64,000 nt of DNA, from contig NZ_MJAT01000004.1 in assembly GCF_001742305.1 (NCBI RefSeq), forward strand, positions 1-64,000, given 5' to 3'. The stretch is from Desulfuribacillus stibiiarsenatis. GTDB taxonomy: Bacteria > Bacillota > Bacilli > Desulfuribacillales > Desulfuribacillaceae. Numbering within the stretch: position 1 is the stretch's first letter; each line of letters starts with the position of its first letter. Made by a program: the position numbers and the translations under genes. Of the stretch, positions 24,718 to 33,332 are shown piece by piece. A model generated the notes under the pieces. That model did not search any database and was not told where the DNA came from. It saw only the letters and a list, made by a program, of their open reading frames with translations.

Positions 24718-25569
24718 TTACATACGCCCCTCATCCCCTTGTTTAGGGACGGCAATCGATTGAAAGGTGTCTACTAATAGACTCAGGTGATTCGTAAGGT
24801 CTTCGCCTTGCATCACTGTTCCATGGCTAGGAATGACTAATGATGGGGAAAGGGATGCAAGAGTTCTAACGGAATTCTCTGCTGCACTCCAATTCTCTGT
24901 GAAGTATTTCGGTGGTCCATGTATCTCTTCTTCTTGAGTAAGAACGGAAAGAAATGATTCTTGCTCCACAGTAGTAAAAGCATCTCCGGCAATTAACGTA
25001 CGGTCCTTTTCTCGATACAACGCAACATGTCCTATGGTATGCCCTGGTGTAGCAATCCATTTCCACTCTGGCAAGCCTGGAACTGAGCCATCCTCGGGTA
25101 GGGGAAGAGCCCTATGTCCCAAATTGATACTGGTATGGGGGAAATCAGGTGATATCTTCGCTACAAGACCTTCATCCACTGTAGGGTCCGCTTCTGGATA
25201 ATCTTGCTTACCAGTAATGTATGGCAGCTCTTTGCTATGAATGTAGACAGGAACATCCCAAAGCTCAGCAAGTCTGATTACAGAGCCGACATGGTCGAAG
25301 TGGCCGTGGGTAAGAATGATGCACGAAGGCTTATTGTTTTCACCAAAACGCTCGTGGGCAGTATTGATAATATAATCGTAAGAACTATCAAGGCCAGTGT
25401 CGACAAGAACCCATTTTGAATGATTTTGGTTAGTACTATTTAGTGGTTCTCCAATCATACAAGCAGTAACGATAGTGAAGTTTAATACAAGAATATCAGA
25501 GGAAACTTCTTCAGAAGTTGTTGTTATGGCAGATAAGCCATTGATTATCGATTGAAACATCATATTCAC
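24718..25569 (-). CDS. MBL-fold metallo-hydrolase
   Basis: 283 aa. The zinc motif is LTHGHFDHVGS (about residues 85-95: H-x-H-x-D-H), with later ligands ATPGHTIGHV, IAGDAF and PSHGTV. This order fits the glyoxalase II/RNase Z-like superfamily of hydrolases. The N-terminal 20 residues before the first strand are not conserved in pattern, so the start may be internal; the ribosome site is weak. Substrate unknown. The gene is convergent with the oxidoreductase gene and flanked upstream by a decayed MFS gene. Confidence 0.82.
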   Translation of the reverse strand: MNMMFQSIINGLSAITTTSEEVSSDILVLNFTIVTACMIGEPLNSTNQNHSKWVLVDTGLDSSYDYIINTAHERFGENNKPSCIILTHGHFDHVGSVIRLAELWDVPVYIHSKELPYITGKQDYPEADPTVDEGLVAKISPDFPHTSINLGHRALPLPEDGSVPGLPEWKWIATPGHTIGHVALYREKDRTLIAGDAFTTVEQESFLSVLTQEEEIHGPPKYFTENWSAAENSVRTLASLSPSLVIPSHGTVMQGEDLTNHLSLLVDTFQSIAVPKQGDEGRM

Positions 25570-25629
25570 TCATTTCTGAAATTGGATGGTAAAGCTTATC
25601 ATTATTTTGCAGAAAAATAAAAAATCCAT

Positions 25630-25873
25630 TCATGCGTAAATGGATTTTGATTCGAATTCCTTGGTTAATAAATAACACACCATGCCCACAATTAGCATCA
25701 GTGATCCAGCAGTCATCATCCAATCCTGATACCAACGATTTCTGATATTGGGCCAGCAATAAACATACCTATTGGAGCTGCAAAACTCAACACATGGTGA
25801 CTAAGGATATAACCTTGTCGAGATTTTCCTGTGGTATGGTCTTCTGTATATAGGCACTGAAAGGAACTGACAA
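25630..25873 (-). pseudogene. Decayed MFS transporter gene, C-terminal part
   Basis: On the - strand the three frames successively encode VPFSAYIQKTIPQENL, then HHVLSFAAPIGMFIAGPISE, then WMMTAGSLMLIVGMVCYLLT and a stop. Together these spell the last loops and helices of an MFS drug-type transporter, broken by two frameshifts. No 5' part of the gene is visible, since a + strand terminator lies just beyond. The transporter is defunct. Confidence 0.7.
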
Positions 25874-25880
25874 TTACCAA

Positions 25881-25912
25881 ATAGAGCCATCTTCGGAGGT
25901 TCTATTTTTTTT
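25881..25912 (+). terminator. Terminator-like hairpin, + orientation
   Basis: ATAGAGCC (25881-25888) pairs with GGTTCTAT (25898-25905) with one wobble, followed by eight Ts. No + strand gene precedes it; probably a relic, like the MFS fragment beside it. Confidence 0.5.
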
Positions 25913-26001
25913 GCACATCAATTTTTTGCATTTTATCTGATGTACATAGCTTTGCATTAGCAACACATCAGTAATAAATTACTGTGTTTTTGCGTCAGTG
26001 C

Positions 26002-26049
26002 AACTTAGCAATCTCATCACCAAAGGCTTGGCGATTGCTAAGTTTTCTT
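26002..26049 (+). terminator. 12-bp perfect hairpin upstream of the cyanophycin operon
   Basis: AACTTAGCAATC (26002-26013) pairs exactly with 26033-26044, then a T-rich tail. A TATAAT at 26054-26059 follows. It could end an upstream transcript or act as a leader element. No riboswitch class is recognised. Otherwise 25913-26113 is empty. Confidence 0.5.
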
Positions 26050-26113
26050 TACATATAATGAGTTGGAAATGAAAAAGCTATTAACAGTTTAATGAAAGTT
26101 AGGTGGGTAGTGT

Positions 26114-27253
26114 ATGTTCTTATTGCTAAAAGGTGGGGAATGCTACATTCCAGAGAGCATTGGGAAAAAAGACATCTTAATAGCCGTTGGTAAAGTATAT
26201 AGGGTGGAAGATGAAATCTCTAAGGATAAGCTTTGGGATGTAGAAATTATCGATTGCTCTGACAAAATCATTATCCCAGGATTGATCGACCAACATGTTC
26301 ATATCCTCGGTGGTGGTGGTGAAGAAGGGCCTGTCAGTAGAATCCCAGAAATTCAGTTAAGTGAAATAATCTGTGCTGGTGTGACAACAGTTGTAGGGGT
26401 TCTAGGCTTTGACAGTATCACCAGAAACATAGCAAACCTTTTAGCAAAAGCGAATGGACTACAGGCAGAAGGCATTACCTCATACATTTATACGGGAAGT
26501 TATTCAATTCCCACCTCGACTTTAACGGGGAAATCGATTACGGATATATCTCTTATTGATAAGGTGATTGGAGTAGGCGAAGTCGCTCTAGCGGACTATC
26601 GATCATCACACCCTACACTACAAATGTTGAAGGAGCTTTCCAGTGAAGCCAAAATGGGCGGGATGATCGGAGCTAAAGCAGGAATTGTCCATATGCATAT
26701 TGGCGATGGTAAAGAAGGAATCAAGCTATTATTCGAATTAATTCATGAAACGGATTTTCCTATTGAAATGTTCATTCCGACGCATATCAATCGCAACAAA
26801 AAGCTATTTGAGCAAGGCATACAATTTCTTGATATGGGCGGATTTATCGATATGACTGCTGGAGAAAGCTCGGAAAAGGGCTATAGTGTACCGGATGCAC
26901 TTGCAAAACTTGTCCAAGAGAATAAAAATTTGGACAACGTAACAGTTTCATCTGATGGCAACGGGAGTAATTTAGGGAATGGAATTTGTAAAATGACTCA
27001 ACTGTTCAATGATCTACGTGATTGCATACAATATAAAAATATAGACATCGAAACTGTGATCAAGACTGCCACAATCAATGTAGCGAAATTTCTAAAGCTG
27101 TACCCGCAAAAAGGCACAATAAAGCCCGAAAGCGATGCAGATATACTTATGTTGGATAAGAAAACCCTTGCGATTGATACGGTGATTGCAGGTGGAAAGG
27201 TTTTCATGAAGGACGGTCAAATCACGAAAAAAGGTACGTTCGAAAACAATTAA
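26114..27253 (+). CDS. iadA: Isoaspartyl dipeptidase (beta-aspartyl peptidase)
   Basis: 379 aa, amidohydrolase fold. Metal ligands His-x-His in DQHVHILGGGGEEG (about residues 59-72), an IGAKAG lysine (about 190-195), then HMHIGDG, PTHINRN and a VSSDGNG aspartate (about 280). These match IadA. In this operon its job is clear from context: cyanophycinase releases beta-Asp-Arg dipeptides, and isoaspartyl dipeptidase splits them to Asp and Arg. It starts the iadA-cphB-cphA transcription unit and ends 75 bp before cphB. Confidence 0.9.
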   Translation: MFLLLKGGECYIPESIGKKDILIAVGKVYRVEDEISKDKLWDVEIIDCSDKIIIPGLIDQHVHILGGGGEEGPVSRIPEIQLSEIICAGVTTVVGVLGFDSITRNIANLLAKANGLQAEGITSYIYTGSYSIPTSTLTGKSITDISLIDKVIGVGEVALADYRSSHPTLQMLKELSSEAKMGGMIGAKAGIVHMHIGDGKEGIKLLFELIHETDFPIEMFIPTHINRNKKLFEQGIQFLDMGGFIDMTAGESSEKGYSVPDALAKLVQENKNLDNVTVSSDGNGSNLGNGICKMTQLFNDLRDCIQYKNIDIETVIKTATINVAKFLKLYPQKGTIKPESDADILMLDKKTLAIDTVIAGGKVFMKDGQITKKGTFENN

Positions 27254-27328
27254 TAACCATAGATAACAATCTTAAATAACAAACACGAAACAATCACAAA
27301 AAACAACACAAAATCCTGGAGGTTAGAC

Positions 27329-28135
27329 ATGGAATCAGACAGAAAAGGTACCCTTATGATCATAGGCGGGGCGGAAGATAAAACAGATGAAATGAGAATT
27401 CTGAAAAAGTTTGTTAGGCTTTTACCAAGTGATGACTCAAAGCTTTTGGTACTAACAACAGCTACGAAATTGCCTGATTCTGTGGGAGAAGAGTATCGTA
27501 AGGTATTTGATGGTCTGCATATGACCAACATAGATATCCTTAATATAGACAGTCGTGATGATGCTAACGATGATGAAATTGTAGAAAAAATCAGAGGGGC
27601 TGAAGGAATCTTTTTTACTGGGGGAGACCAGTTGCGGATTACTAGTATCATTGGTGGGTCTAAAGCATATGAGGCGATGGTTGAATGCTATCTCAACGGT
27701 GGGGTGATTGCAGGAACTAGTGCGGGTGCTTCCGTCATGAGTAATATTATGATTGTCGAGGGAGAGAGTAACGAACCTGCGCGAAAATGTACTCTGAAGG
27801 TTGCTCCTGGTTTTAATTTACTAAAAAACTCAATTATTGATCAGCACTTTGCCCAACGTGGTCGTATCGGAAGGTTGTTTTGTGGAGTTGCTGCAAATCC
27901 AGATATCTTAGGAATAGGTATCGATGAAGATACCTCAATTATCGTCTACCCAGATGACACCTTTGAAGTATACGGTACGAACTCCATTACCATAGCCGAT
28001 GGGAAATCGATTCAGGATTCCAATGTGTCAGAGCTTGAACCAGATGAAATTCTGGCGATTACGAATATAACGGTACATGTATTACCAGATGGGTATTGTT
28101 TTGACTTGAAAAATAGAGAAGTTTTTAAGCATTAG
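27329..28135 (+). CDS. cphB: Cyanophycinase
   Basis: 268 aa, a serine peptidase of the S51 type. The nucleophile elbow GTSAGAS is at about residues 129-135, with the GGAEDK opening loop (11-16) and GGDQLRI (about 97-103) typical of cyanophycinase. It degrades cyanophycin to beta-Asp-Arg. The length is close to the intracellular cyanobacterial enzyme and no signal peptide is present, so it acts in the cytosol on the cell's own polymer. Preceded by CTGGAGG, followed 32 bp later by the synthetase start. Confidence 0.92.
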   Translation: MESDRKGTLMIIGGAEDKTDEMRILKKFVRLLPSDDSKLLVLTTATKLPDSVGEEYRKVFDGLHMTNIDILNIDSRDDANDDEIVEKIRGAEGIFFTGGDQLRITSIIGGSKAYEAMVECYLNGGVIAGTSAGASVMSNIMIVEGESNEPARKCTLKVAPGFNLLKNSIIDQHFAQRGRIGRLFCGVAANPDILGIGIDEDTSIIVYPDDTFEVYGTNSITIADGKSIQDSNVSELEPDEILAITNITVHVLPDGYCFDLKNREVFKH

Positions 28136-28167
28136 GAATAATACTTTAAGACTTGGAGGCCATTGCT

Positions 28168-30801
28168 TTGAAGATTATCAGCATGAAGACTTTTACTGGA
28201 AGAAATATATATAGTCATAAACCAGTTGTGAAAATGTTACTGGATCTGGAAGACATACATGACAAAACTACTGTAGATTTCAAAATGTTTAATAAGAGGT
28301 TACTAGAGCTATTTCCGAATTTAGTACAACATCACTGTGGATTAGGAAAGCATGGTGGTTTTGTCGAAAGAATTTTAGAAGGCACATTTTTTGGGCATGT
28401 AATAGAGCATGTCATTTTAGAGCTTCAGGTCATTTTAGGCTATGATGTTTACTTTGGTAAGACACGATTACACCAAGAACCTTCTCTGTACAACGTAGTT
28501 TTTGAATATCAAAATGAGACTGTTGCTGTGGAATGTGCAGTCCAAGCAATTCACATTGTCGAAGGTATTATGAAAACCCAGTACGTTAATACCTCTAACA
28601 TTATATATGACTTAAGAAAAATACAAGAAAAAAGCGAACTTGGACCTAGCTCTAAAGCTATTTATGAAGAAGCGAAAAGGCGTGGAATTCCAGTGAGAAG
28701 ATTAGGGGAAGATAGCCTCCTAGAACTTGGTTATGGTAAGTACGCGAGATTCGTCCAAGCCGCCCTTACAGATGCGACCAGTGGCATTGCCATTGATTTA
28801 TCCTGCAATAAAGAACTAACGAAGCAAATCCTGATGGAGAATAATATCCCTGTTCCAATCGGTGCCATTGCGAATTCACTGGACGATGCAATCGTGATAG
28901 CAGATGAGATTGGGTATCCTGTGGTATTAAAACCATTGAACGGAAATCAAGGCAAAGGTGTAGTGTTAAATATCAACACACCAGAAGAGCTTGAAGAGAA
29001 TTATAGGATACCGACAGACTACAACAATCAAGTAATCGTTGAGAAATATGTTACTGGACGAGATTATAGAGTACTTGTTATCAATGATAAGGTATGTGCA
29101 GTGGCAGAGCGTAAAGTGCCTGAAATTGTAGGGAATGGCATACATACGATTAGAGAATTAGTCAATATAGAGAATAACAATGAGCTAAGAGGATATGGAC
29201 ATGAGAAGCCTTTGACGAAGATAAGACTCGATCGAATTGCGTTAAACTATCTCGAGAGATTTGGGCTGCACGAGCATTCAGTTCCGGCGTTGGGGCAAGT
29301 GATTAAGTTAAGGGAGAACGGCAACATTAGCACTGGCGGCAGTGCAAGGGAATGTACGGATGAGATACATCCAGACAATATTGCAATTGCGATAAACGCA
29401 GCAAGAGCAATTGGACTAGACATAGCAGGAATTGATATCACTTCGTCAGATATATCGCAGCCAATGAAGGACAACGGTGGCGCAATTATTGAAGTCAATG
29501 CAGTACCAGGGTTACGCATGCACCTACATCCATCGGAAGGAAATAGTATAAATGTTGCTGCCGATATTCTAGATTACCTGTATCCTGACGGGACTCCATA
29601 CTCCGTTCCAATTCTAGCGATTACTGGAACCAATGGGAAAACAACGACCACGAGAATGGTAGCTCATACACTTTGTGTATCAGGAAAAAAGGTTGGAATG
29701 GCTTCGTCCAGTGGCATCTACATTGACAAGAACTGCGTATTAAAAGGCGACAATACAGGGCCGAAAAGCGCAAGGAATATACTTAACTCCAAAGATATAG
29801 ATGCGGCAGTTTTGGAAGTGGCGAGAGGTGGCATTGTAAAAAGGGGATTAGGATATGATCTTGCGGATGTAGGGGTTATTCTTAACATTGGTGATGATCA
29901 TATTGGCCAAGATGGTATTGATACTAGAGAAGATTTGGCTTTTGTCAAATCATTAGTCGTGGAAGCTGTGAAGCCTGAAGGCTACTCTGTCCTCAATGCA
30001 GATGATCCAATGGTGGAGTACTTTATGAGTCGCGCCTGTGGAAGTATCATTCTATTCTCAAGGAATCCACTCAATCGAGTACTTATACAACACATAGAAC
30101 AGGGACATACAGCGATGTATACCCAGGATCATCATATATTCCTTTGTGAAAAAGGGGAACATACGAAGCTCATAGATGTGAGTAGTATCCCAATTACTTT
30201 TGACGGCAATTTAGAGTGTAATATAGAAAATGTATTGGCAGCAGCAAGTGCTCTTTATGCGATGCATACACCAGTCGATATGATTAAGCACGGGTTACGG
30301 ACATTTATTCCAGATATCCAAATGAATCCAGGTCGATTTAATATTTTTGAAATAGGTAATAAAAAAGTCATGATTGACTATGGTCATAATATTAACGGAT
30401 ACAAAGAGGTCGGGAAATTTATAAGCAAGTTAAATGTTTCTCGATCGATTGGCGTGATTGGTGTACCTGGTGATCGATCGAACGAGCAAATTATCAGTAT
30501 TGGTGCAAAATGTGCGGAGCTATTTGAAAAAGTGTATATAAAAGAAGATAAAGACTTAAGGGAGCGAAACCCAGGAGAGGTCGCATATCTTCTTCATCAG
30601 GGGTTATTGAGCGCGGACTTCAACCCAGATAATATTCAAGTGATACCTTGCGAGGTTGAGGCATTAAGAACTGCAATCTCAGAGTCAGAGGATGGGGACT
30701 TTATTACACTGCTCTATGAAGATTTGGACCCAGTGGTCTCACTGATAACAGAATTGCAAAACGAAGAGTTAAGCAAATTAGAACTTTCACTAACATCATA
30801 G
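28168..30801 (+). CDS. cphA: Cyanophycin synthetase
   Basis: 877 aa from a TTG at 28168, 8 nt after GGAGG; an in-frame TTG at 28153 is inside the ribosome site. Domain order is that of CphA: N-terminal domain (1-160), ATP-grasp (about 210-475, with GYPVVLKPLNGNQGKGV, VEKYVTGRDYRVLV and a metal-binding EVNAVPGLRMH), then a Mur ligase-like module (P-loop GTNGKTTTTRM near residue 490). The two active sites add Asp to the backbone and Arg to its beta-carboxyl. Full length and no missing motif, so polymer synthesis is expected. Last gene of the operon. Confidence 0.95.
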   Translation: MKIISMKTFTGRNIYSHKPVVKMLLDLEDIHDKTTVDFKMFNKRLLELFPNLVQHHCGLGKHGGFVERILEGTFFGHVIEHVILELQVILGYDVYFGKTRLHQEPSLYNVVFEYQNETVAVECAVQAIHIVEGIMKTQYVNTSNIIYDLRKIQEKSELGPSSKAIYEEAKRRGIPVRRLGEDSLLELGYGKYARFVQAALTDATSGIAIDLSCNKELTKQILMENNIPVPIGAIANSLDDAIVIADEIGYPVVLKPLNGNQGKGVVLNINTPEELEENYRIPTDYNNQVIVEKYVTGRDYRVLVINDKVCAVAERKVPEIVGNGIHTIRELVNIENNNELRGYGHEKPLTKIRLDRIALNYLERFGLHEHSVPALGQVIKLRENGNISTGGSARECTDEIHPDNIAIAINAARAIGLDIAGIDITSSDISQPMKDNGGAIIEVNAVPGLRMHLHPSEGNSINVAADILDYLYPDGTPYSVPILAITGTNGKTTTTRMVAHTLCVSGKKVGMASSSGIYIDKNCVLKGDNTGPKSARNILNSKDIDAAVLEVARGGIVKRGLGYDLADVGVILNIGDDHIGQDGIDTREDLAFVKSLVVEAVKPEGYSVLNADDPMVEYFMSRACGSIILFSRNPLNRVLIQHIEQGHTAMYTQDHHIFLCEKGEHTKLIDVSSIPITFDGNLECNIENVLAAASALYAMHTPVDMIKHGLRTFIPDIQMNPGRFNIFEIGNKKVMIDYGHNINGYKEVGKFISKLNVSRSIGVIGVPGDRSNEQIISIGAKCAELFEKVYIKEDKDLRERNPGEVAYLLHQGLLSADFNPDNIQVIPCEVEALRTAISESEDGDFITLLYEDLDPVVSLITELQNEELSKLELSLTS

Positions 30802-30830
30802 GAATTACAGATTGTTACGTGAAGCATGAA

Positions 30831-30857
30831 GCGCCTTGAGAAATCAGGGTGTTTTTT
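30831..30857 (+). terminator. Cyanophycin operon terminator
   Basis: GCGCCTTGA (30831-30839), GAAA tetraloop, TCAGGGTGT (30844-30852; three G-U pairs), then six Ts. Confidence 0.75.
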
Positions 30858-30906
30858 GCATAGTCAGAATGTTCATTTACCGTTAAAAATTGATTCGAAA
30901 TTGTTC

Positions 30907-30951
30907 ACAAAAAGTTCACTTACATGAAAAATTTATTGTAGCTATAATTAC
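30907..30951 (+). promoter_or_regulatory. Promoter region with an 18-bp motif shared with 18522-18539
   Basis: ACAAAAAGTTCACTTACA (30907-30924) matches 17 of 18 bases at 18522-18539. A TATAATT -10 box follows near 30943. The motif could be an operator or a shared promoter module. It precedes the pentapeptide-repeat gene. Confidence 0.4.
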
Positions 30952-30988
30952 AAAGTATAAAGAAATGAAGCGATGGGATTGATGATAT

Positions 30989-31636
30989 ATGAAAAAGAAG
31001 ATTAGCATTGAACAACCAAAATTGAATAGAGAATTAGAGGAGAGAAAATTTTCGGATATATACTATGAAGAAGATCCACAATTATTAAATTGTATGGTGA
31101 CGGGATCTAATGCAGATAATGAAACATTGGAAAAAGCAGTATTCTCTAAGGTTATTTTTAAAAATGTTACTTTTATTCGTGCAGATTTTCGTAGAATTGA
31201 CATGACGGATGTGATATTTGAGAATTGCAATCTTTCCAATGCGGTGTTAAGTGAAGGAATCATTAATCGAGTACAGTTTAAAGATTGTAAGCTAACGGGC
31301 GTGGATTTTTCTAACGCAAGCTTTGGAAATGTAACATTTGAAGATTGTCATGCTGATTTGTGTAACTTTACTGAAGCCAGATTCAAGTTACTGAGTTTTA
31401 GCAGATCTTCTCTAAAAAGCGCAAACTTTTTTGACTGTAATCTACAGAAAGTAGTGTTTTCACAATGTGATTTAAATGAAGCGGATTTCATCGAAACGAA
31501 TTTAGATGGGATCGATATAAGTACATCTACATTTGAAAACGTCAATATATCTATGAACAGTTTAAGTGGTTGCATCGTATCTACCCAACAAGCCATAGAA
31601 TTCTCAAGACTATTGGGATTAAAGATCATAGATTGA
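30989..31636 (+). CDS. Pentapeptide-repeat protein (Qnr-like size)
   Basis: 215 aa. From about residue 50 to 185 the chain follows A(D/N)LXX-type pentapeptides with Phe/Leu at the central position (VTFIRADFRRIDMTD; VDFSNASFGNVTFEDC; ANFFDCNLQKVVFSQCDLNEADF). This predicts a right-handed quadrilateral beta-helix mimicking DNA. The length and a short C-terminal helix (TQQAIEFSRLLG) are similar to Qnr/MfpA-type gyrase-protecting proteins. Quinolone protection cannot be concluded from sequence. Single gene with terminator. Confidence 0.85.
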   Translation: MKKKISIEQPKLNRELEERKFSDIYYEEDPQLLNCMVTGSNADNETLEKAVFSKVIFKNVTFIRADFRRIDMTDVIFENCNLSNAVLSEGIINRVQFKDCKLTGVDFSNASFGNVTFEDCHADLCNFTEARFKLLSFSRSSLKSANFFDCNLQKVVFSQCDLNEADFIETNLDGIDISTSTFENVNISMNSLSGCIVSTQQAIEFSRLLGLKIID

Positions 31637-31657
31637 TTTGTAATTTGATAATAAAAG

Positions 31658-31681
31658 CAGCGGAGCTTAATGGCTCCGCTG
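31658..31681. terminator. Shared terminator of convergent genes
   Basis: CAGCGGAGC (31658-31666) pairs with GCTCCGCTG (31673-31681). On the - strand it is followed by CTTTTATTAT, so it suits the antiporter gene best and also follows the pentapeptide-repeat gene. Confidence 0.7.
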
Positions 31682-31713
31682 TAGTTCATGTTGAAACCTA
31701 ATGTACTCACTAT

Positions 31714-32685
31714 TTACCCGCGGAAAATAATATAGATAAGGTATCCAAGGTAAGCAACTGCAAGGGTTCCTCCTTCGATTTTACCGACACGAGAGGCTGA
31801 ACGAGAGAAGAAGAACAATATAACACTCAGAAGAATCATGAGTAGCACATCTGTGAAGATTTTGCCGTCTACTGGCAATGGTGATATGACAGAAGAAGCA
31901 CCTAATATAAAGAAAATATTGAAGATGTTGCTTCCGACGATATTACCGAGTGCAATTTGACTTTGCTTCTTAAGTGCTGCTGTAACGGAAGTGACTAATT
32001 CCGGCAGTGATGTTCCAACTGCCACGATTGTCAGGCCCACTAAAGTTTCACTCATTCCTAGCGCATAAGCAATCTTTGTACTGCTATTTACGACCAAGCT
32101 ACCACCGAGGATAATACCTGTAAGACCGCCAAGAGTTAACAAAATATACTTCGTCCAGACTTTACTGCCTGTCTGTATATACGTGTCATTGACGCTATCT
32201 TCAAGTGCTTGTTCGCGACTGTTTCTTGCAGTTTCAAAGATATAGTACAAGAAGATTGTAAATATCAACAGAAGAATTAGGCCGTCGCCGCGAGTCACAA
32301 GGTTTGAGCTATAAGACTGTAGCGAGATATCACTGATTAAGATCAGTAATGCGATACTACCCAATAAAGTAAACGGTATTTCTTTTTTTATTGTGTTGCT
32401 TTCCACTTTCAATGGGTTTAGCATAGCCGTGATACCGACAACCAGCGTGATGTTAAATATATTACTCCCAACAATGTTCCCTAAAGCTAAATCGGCGCTT
32501 CCATTGATGGAGGCCAAAATACTTACAATCGCTTCTGGGGAACTGGTGCCAAAAGCGACAATCGTTAAACCAATTAAGAGAGGGGGGATTTTCAATAGGC
32601 CCGCAATATTTGATGACCCCTCCACAAAATAATCAGCCCCTTTAATTAGTAGGACAAAACCTAGTAACAACAGTACATACGTCAT
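31714..32685 (-). CDS. CaCA-family calcium/sodium (cation/proton) antiporter
   Basis: 323 aa with about ten hydrophobic segments and the two inverted alpha-repeats of the family: GTSSPEAIVS (about residues 47-56) and GTSLPELVTS (about 224-233), each followed by GNIVGSNIFNI. These repeats form the cation site of YrbG/CaxA-type exchangers. A yybP-ykoY riboswitch in the leader means transcription answers Mn2+, so export or exchange of Mn2+ as well as Ca2+ is plausible. AAGGAGCG lies 8 nt before the ATG. Confidence 0.9.
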   Translation of the reverse strand: MTYVLLLLGFVLLIKGADYFVEGSSNIAGLLKIPPLLIGLTIVAFGTSSPEAIVSILASINGSADLALGNIVGSNIFNITLVVGITAMLNPLKVESNTIKKEIPFTLLGSIALLILISDISLQSYSSNLVTRGDGLILLLIFTIFLYYIFETARNSREQALEDSVNDTYIQTGSKVWTKYILLTLGGLTGIILGGSLVVNSSTKIAYALGMSETLVGLTIVAVGTSLPELVTSVTAALKKQSQIALGNIVGSNIFNIFFILGASSVISPLPVDGKIFTDVLLMILLSVILFFFSRSASRVGKIEGGTLAVAYLGYLIYIIFRG

Positions 32686-32720
32686 TGAATACGCTCCTTA
32701 ACCAAGAATATAAGTAAATC

Positions 32721-32752
32721 AAAAATAGCCTTCCCCAAAACGGAAAAGGCTA
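32721..32752 (-). terminator. Second hairpin in the antiporter leader
   Basis: On the - strand TAGCCTT pairs with AAGGCTA (32752-32746 with 32732-32726), followed by five Ts. It lies between the riboswitch terminator and the ribosome site, giving the leader two terminator-like hairpins in series. Confidence 0.55.
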
Positions 32753-32765
32753 CAATTAATATAAA

Positions 32766-32884
32766 AACCTTTGCCTTTTCCGGCAAAGGTCTCGTTAACA
32801 ACGTGTACGTTGCAACAAAGCCGGTGGTTAAACCACGTGATGACGACTTTGTCTCTCTAACTACTCCCCTTTGGGTCTGAAGTT
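32766..32884 (-). ncRNA. yybP-ykoY (Mn2+) riboswitch
   Basis: Read on the - strand the leader starts AAAGGGGAGTAG and ends AACGAGACCTTTGCC, the two conserved blocks that pair and frame the Mn2+ site of yybP-ykoY aptamers. Helical arms (AAGTCGTCA and GCAACGTACACGTTGT) lie between. The 3' block ACCTTTGCC (32790-32782) can instead pair with GGCAAAGGT (32775-32767) to form a terminator followed by TTTTTAT. Metal binding would hold that strand in the aptamer and allow read-through into the antiporter gene. Confidence 0.88.
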
Positions 32885-32890
32885 AAAAAT

Positions 32891-32919
32891 AATATAGCAT
32901 GGCAAAACGGTGAAGTCAA
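32891..32919 (-). promoter_or_regulatory. Promoter of the riboswitch-antiporter transcript
   Basis: On the - strand TTGACT (32919-32914), 17 bp, TATATT (32896-32891). Transcription would start about 32884, just before the conserved riboswitch 5' block. Confidence 0.75.
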
Positions 32920-32999
32920 TGGATTTGCTAACAACTCCTAACAATTCCCTGAATATTAAGCTTGGGAATACAAAGCCTAAACTTAGGAGGTGAAAATAA

Positions 33000-33326
33000 A
33001 TGACTCACAAAACGAATATGAACAACCAACACAACGATAAAAATATTGCAGAGGGAATCAAGAACACTGCAGGAGCTGCGTTTCACACAGTCCATAGCGC
33101 ATTAGAGGTTACGGAAGACGCAGCGATGAGTGCAGTAGATGCAACGGCGAATGCAGTGGATGGAGTTACAGATGCTACTATGAATGCTGCTCATAAGGCC
33201 TCAAATGTAGCAATGAATGCAGCAGATAAAGCTTCGGATGCAGCTATGAATGTAGCACACAGAGCATCAAATATGGTTAGTGATATGACTGATAACAAGA
33301 ATGACAGAAGTGGGAAGAAGCATTGA
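33000..33326 (+). CDS. LEA-like hydrophilic alanine-rich repeat protein
   Basis: 108 aa without Cys, Trp or long hydrophobic runs. From about residue 20 to 95 it is built of degenerate 11-residue helical units of the type (M)NAAHKASNVAM / NAADKASDAAM / NVAHRASNMVS, flanked by charged ends. This resembles group 3 LEA and related desiccation or spore-associated proteins, which are disordered until dried and protect proteins or membranes. TAGGAGGTG gives a strong ribosome site. Could also be a spore-core or general stress protein; no promoter class is assigned. Confidence 0.65.
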   Translation: MTHKTNMNNQHNDKNIAEGIKNTAGAAFHTVHSALEVTEDAAMSAVDATANAVDGVTDATMNAAHKASNVAMNAADKASDAAMNVAHRASNMVSDMTDNKNDRSGKKH

Positions 33327-33332
33327 TAGAAA

